From the NCBI GenBank assembly GCA_000380705.1, contig AQYM01000006.1, positions 1 through 6,661 on the forward strand: a DNA stretch of 6,661 nucleotides, read 5' to 3'. A program made the translations under genes and the position numbers. Below, in pieces: positions 5,922 through 6,661 of this stretch (the stretch's first letter is position 1; each line of letters starts with the position of its first letter). This stretch comes from Crenarchaeota archaeon SCGC AAA471-B05. Its GTDB lineage: Archaea; Thermoproteota; Thermoprotei; Gearchaeales; Gearchaeaceae. The notes below the pieces were generated by a model. The model ran no database searches, was not told the DNA's origin, and saw only the letters and a list, made by a program, of their open reading frames with translations.

Positions 5922-6215
5922 ATTTTAGAATAGATTATAAGCCGATTTCATATTCGTAATGGTTTATTAACCAGTAAGCCCACTATATGACTCATCAATA
6001 CGCTAAGTTAAAAGAAGCTTAATCGAAGAATTTCACATTTATATAGCTTACATTTGAGTAAATGTTAAGACATGTGTTTAATATTAAGAGGGCTTGTAAG
6101 AATAGCCTAAAATAAGTGTTTATAGTGACACACTCTTAAAAGCTTATAAAATAATAAAAGAAGAAGAACTTAAGTTAAACAAATTCTTGGATCATAATGT
6201 TCTTTTTACAAAATA
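5922..6215 (+). other. Spacer with no convincing gene
   Basis: About 290 bases between the poly-T terminator and the next glycosyltransferase hold no ORF of gene size on either strand. It does contain a good TATA box at 6038-6045. The only peptide-like piece is frame 1 from about 6106 to the TAA at 6214-6216. This reads SDTLLKAYKIIKEEELKLNK and a few more residues, has no start codon, and its stop overlaps the next ATG (TAATG). It could be the 3' relic of a lost upstream operon gene, but A-rich DNA easily encodes such Lys/Glu/Ile text. A small RNA from the TATA box is also possible. Confidence 0.5.
6038..6045 (+). promoter_or_regulatory. TATA box in the spacer, likely promoter of the downstream glycosyltransferase transcript
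   Basis: TTTATATA is identical to the box of the propeller gene. Initiation would be expected near 6066-6072, where only tiny ORFs begin (ATG at 6062, 17 codons; ATG at 6072, 12 codons). If it drives the glycosyltransferase at 6216, the transcript would have an untranslated leader of about 145 bases, unusual next to the leaderless gene at 4560. A second weaker box (TTATAAAA, 6144-6151) lies closer to the gene. Confidence 0.5.
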
Positions 6216-6661
6216 ATGTCTAGAATTCTTTTCATATCTTATGTTTCGAATCAGCATTCAGGTGTAGGTAATAGAGTCTATTATTTATCTCGTGAGCTTG
6301 CGAAAAAAGATCATGAAGTACATGTTATAACTAGGCAAGGAGAATATGTAAATAATAAAATCAACGCTTATTATGTTCAAATTCCAAAGCATATTTTAAA
6401 AATACCACCTGTTCCTTTACCACAGGTTTCAATCTTTAACTTACTAGCATATAAAAAATTTGAAGAAATAAAGCATAAGATTAAACCAGATTTAATAGAT
6501 GTCCAGCATGTTCATGTTTCTCCTATAGTTAATATGATGAAAGAAAAAGAAAATTTAGCGATAACTTGTCATGGAACCGAAATAGGATTATTCAATTATT
6601 TAGGAAGAACTTATTTAGGATTTGTTACTTTGATTAATTCACAATTTGAAAAAAACATATT
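6216..6661 (+). CDS. GT4-family glycosyltransferase, N-terminal part (runs off the right edge)
   Basis: The frame is open from the ATG at 6216 to the edge, giving 148 codons and two further bases. The product begins SRILFISYVSNQHSGVGNRV, the first strand and Gly-rich acceptor loop of GT4 glycosyltransferases. YYLSRELAKKDHEVHVITRQ follows as the expected helix and second strand. Further on, IKPDLIDVQHVHVSPIV is the 'kPDviHvH' strand and LAITCHGTEIGLF is the 'vvTvHGtE' strand carrying the conserved His-Gly-Thr-Glu. Only the acceptor-binding N-domain is in the window; the donor site is beyond the edge. The protein is clearly different from the 2349-3530 enzyme, so a different linkage is expected. 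No Shine-Dalgarno sequence is visible before the ATG. Confidence 0.88.
   Translation, partial: MSRILFISYVSNQHSGVGNRVYYLSRELAKKDHEVHVITRQGEYVNNKINAYYVQIPKHILKIPPVPLPQVSIFNLLAYKKFEEIKHKIKPDLIDVQHVHVSPIVNMMKEKENLAITCHGTEIGLFNYLGRTYLGFVTLINSQFEKNI

Noticed and set aside
6115..6134. Possible hairpin (AGTGT paired with ACACT)
   Set aside because: A five-base stem with a ten-base loop is too weak to call a terminator or structured RNA.

Overview
The window is AT-rich DNA (roughly 30% GC by eye), dense in AGA and ATA codons. It most resembles a low-GC thermophilic archaeon of the Sulfolobales/Thermoproteota type. The clearest sign is at 4523-4560, where a purine-rich BRE and a TTTATATA box sit about 26 bases upstream of an ATG, which is the geometry of a leaderless archaeal transcript. 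Poly-T tracts after genes also fit archaeal termination. The taxon is an inference; no rRNA or other marker gene is present.

All recognisable genes are on the + strand and belong to a surface-glycan type locus. In order they are: the 3' end of a class I SAM methyltransferase (1-365); a heavily decayed glycosyltransferase relic in several frames (407-1055); a CgeB-like glycosyltransferase split by a frameshift into two ORFs (1066-1761 and 1740-2141); a short region of further relic-like peptides with an orphan promoter-like motif (2142-2348); an intact GT4-type glycosyltransferase (2349-3530) overlapping an FkbM-type methyltransferase (3517-4467); a secreted protein with seven beta-propeller-like repeats and its own strong promoter and poly-T terminator (4560-5903); a 312-base spacer with a good TATA box and no convincing gene; and the first 148 codons of another GT4 glycosyltransferase running off the right edge (6216-6661).

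The glycosyltransferases and methyltransferases plausibly assemble and cap (O-methylate) a cell-surface glycan. Up to three decayed or broken transferase genes within about 2 kb, next to intact ones, suggest fast turnover of glycan structure at this locus. The secreted propeller protein is a candidate surface or cell-envelope component. It has 34 asparagines but not one usable N-X-S/T sequon, while its C-terminal tail is rich in Pro, Ser and Thr, so if it is glycosylated the tail is the likelier place. No tRNA, rRNA, CRISPR array, transposase or complete insertion sequence was seen.
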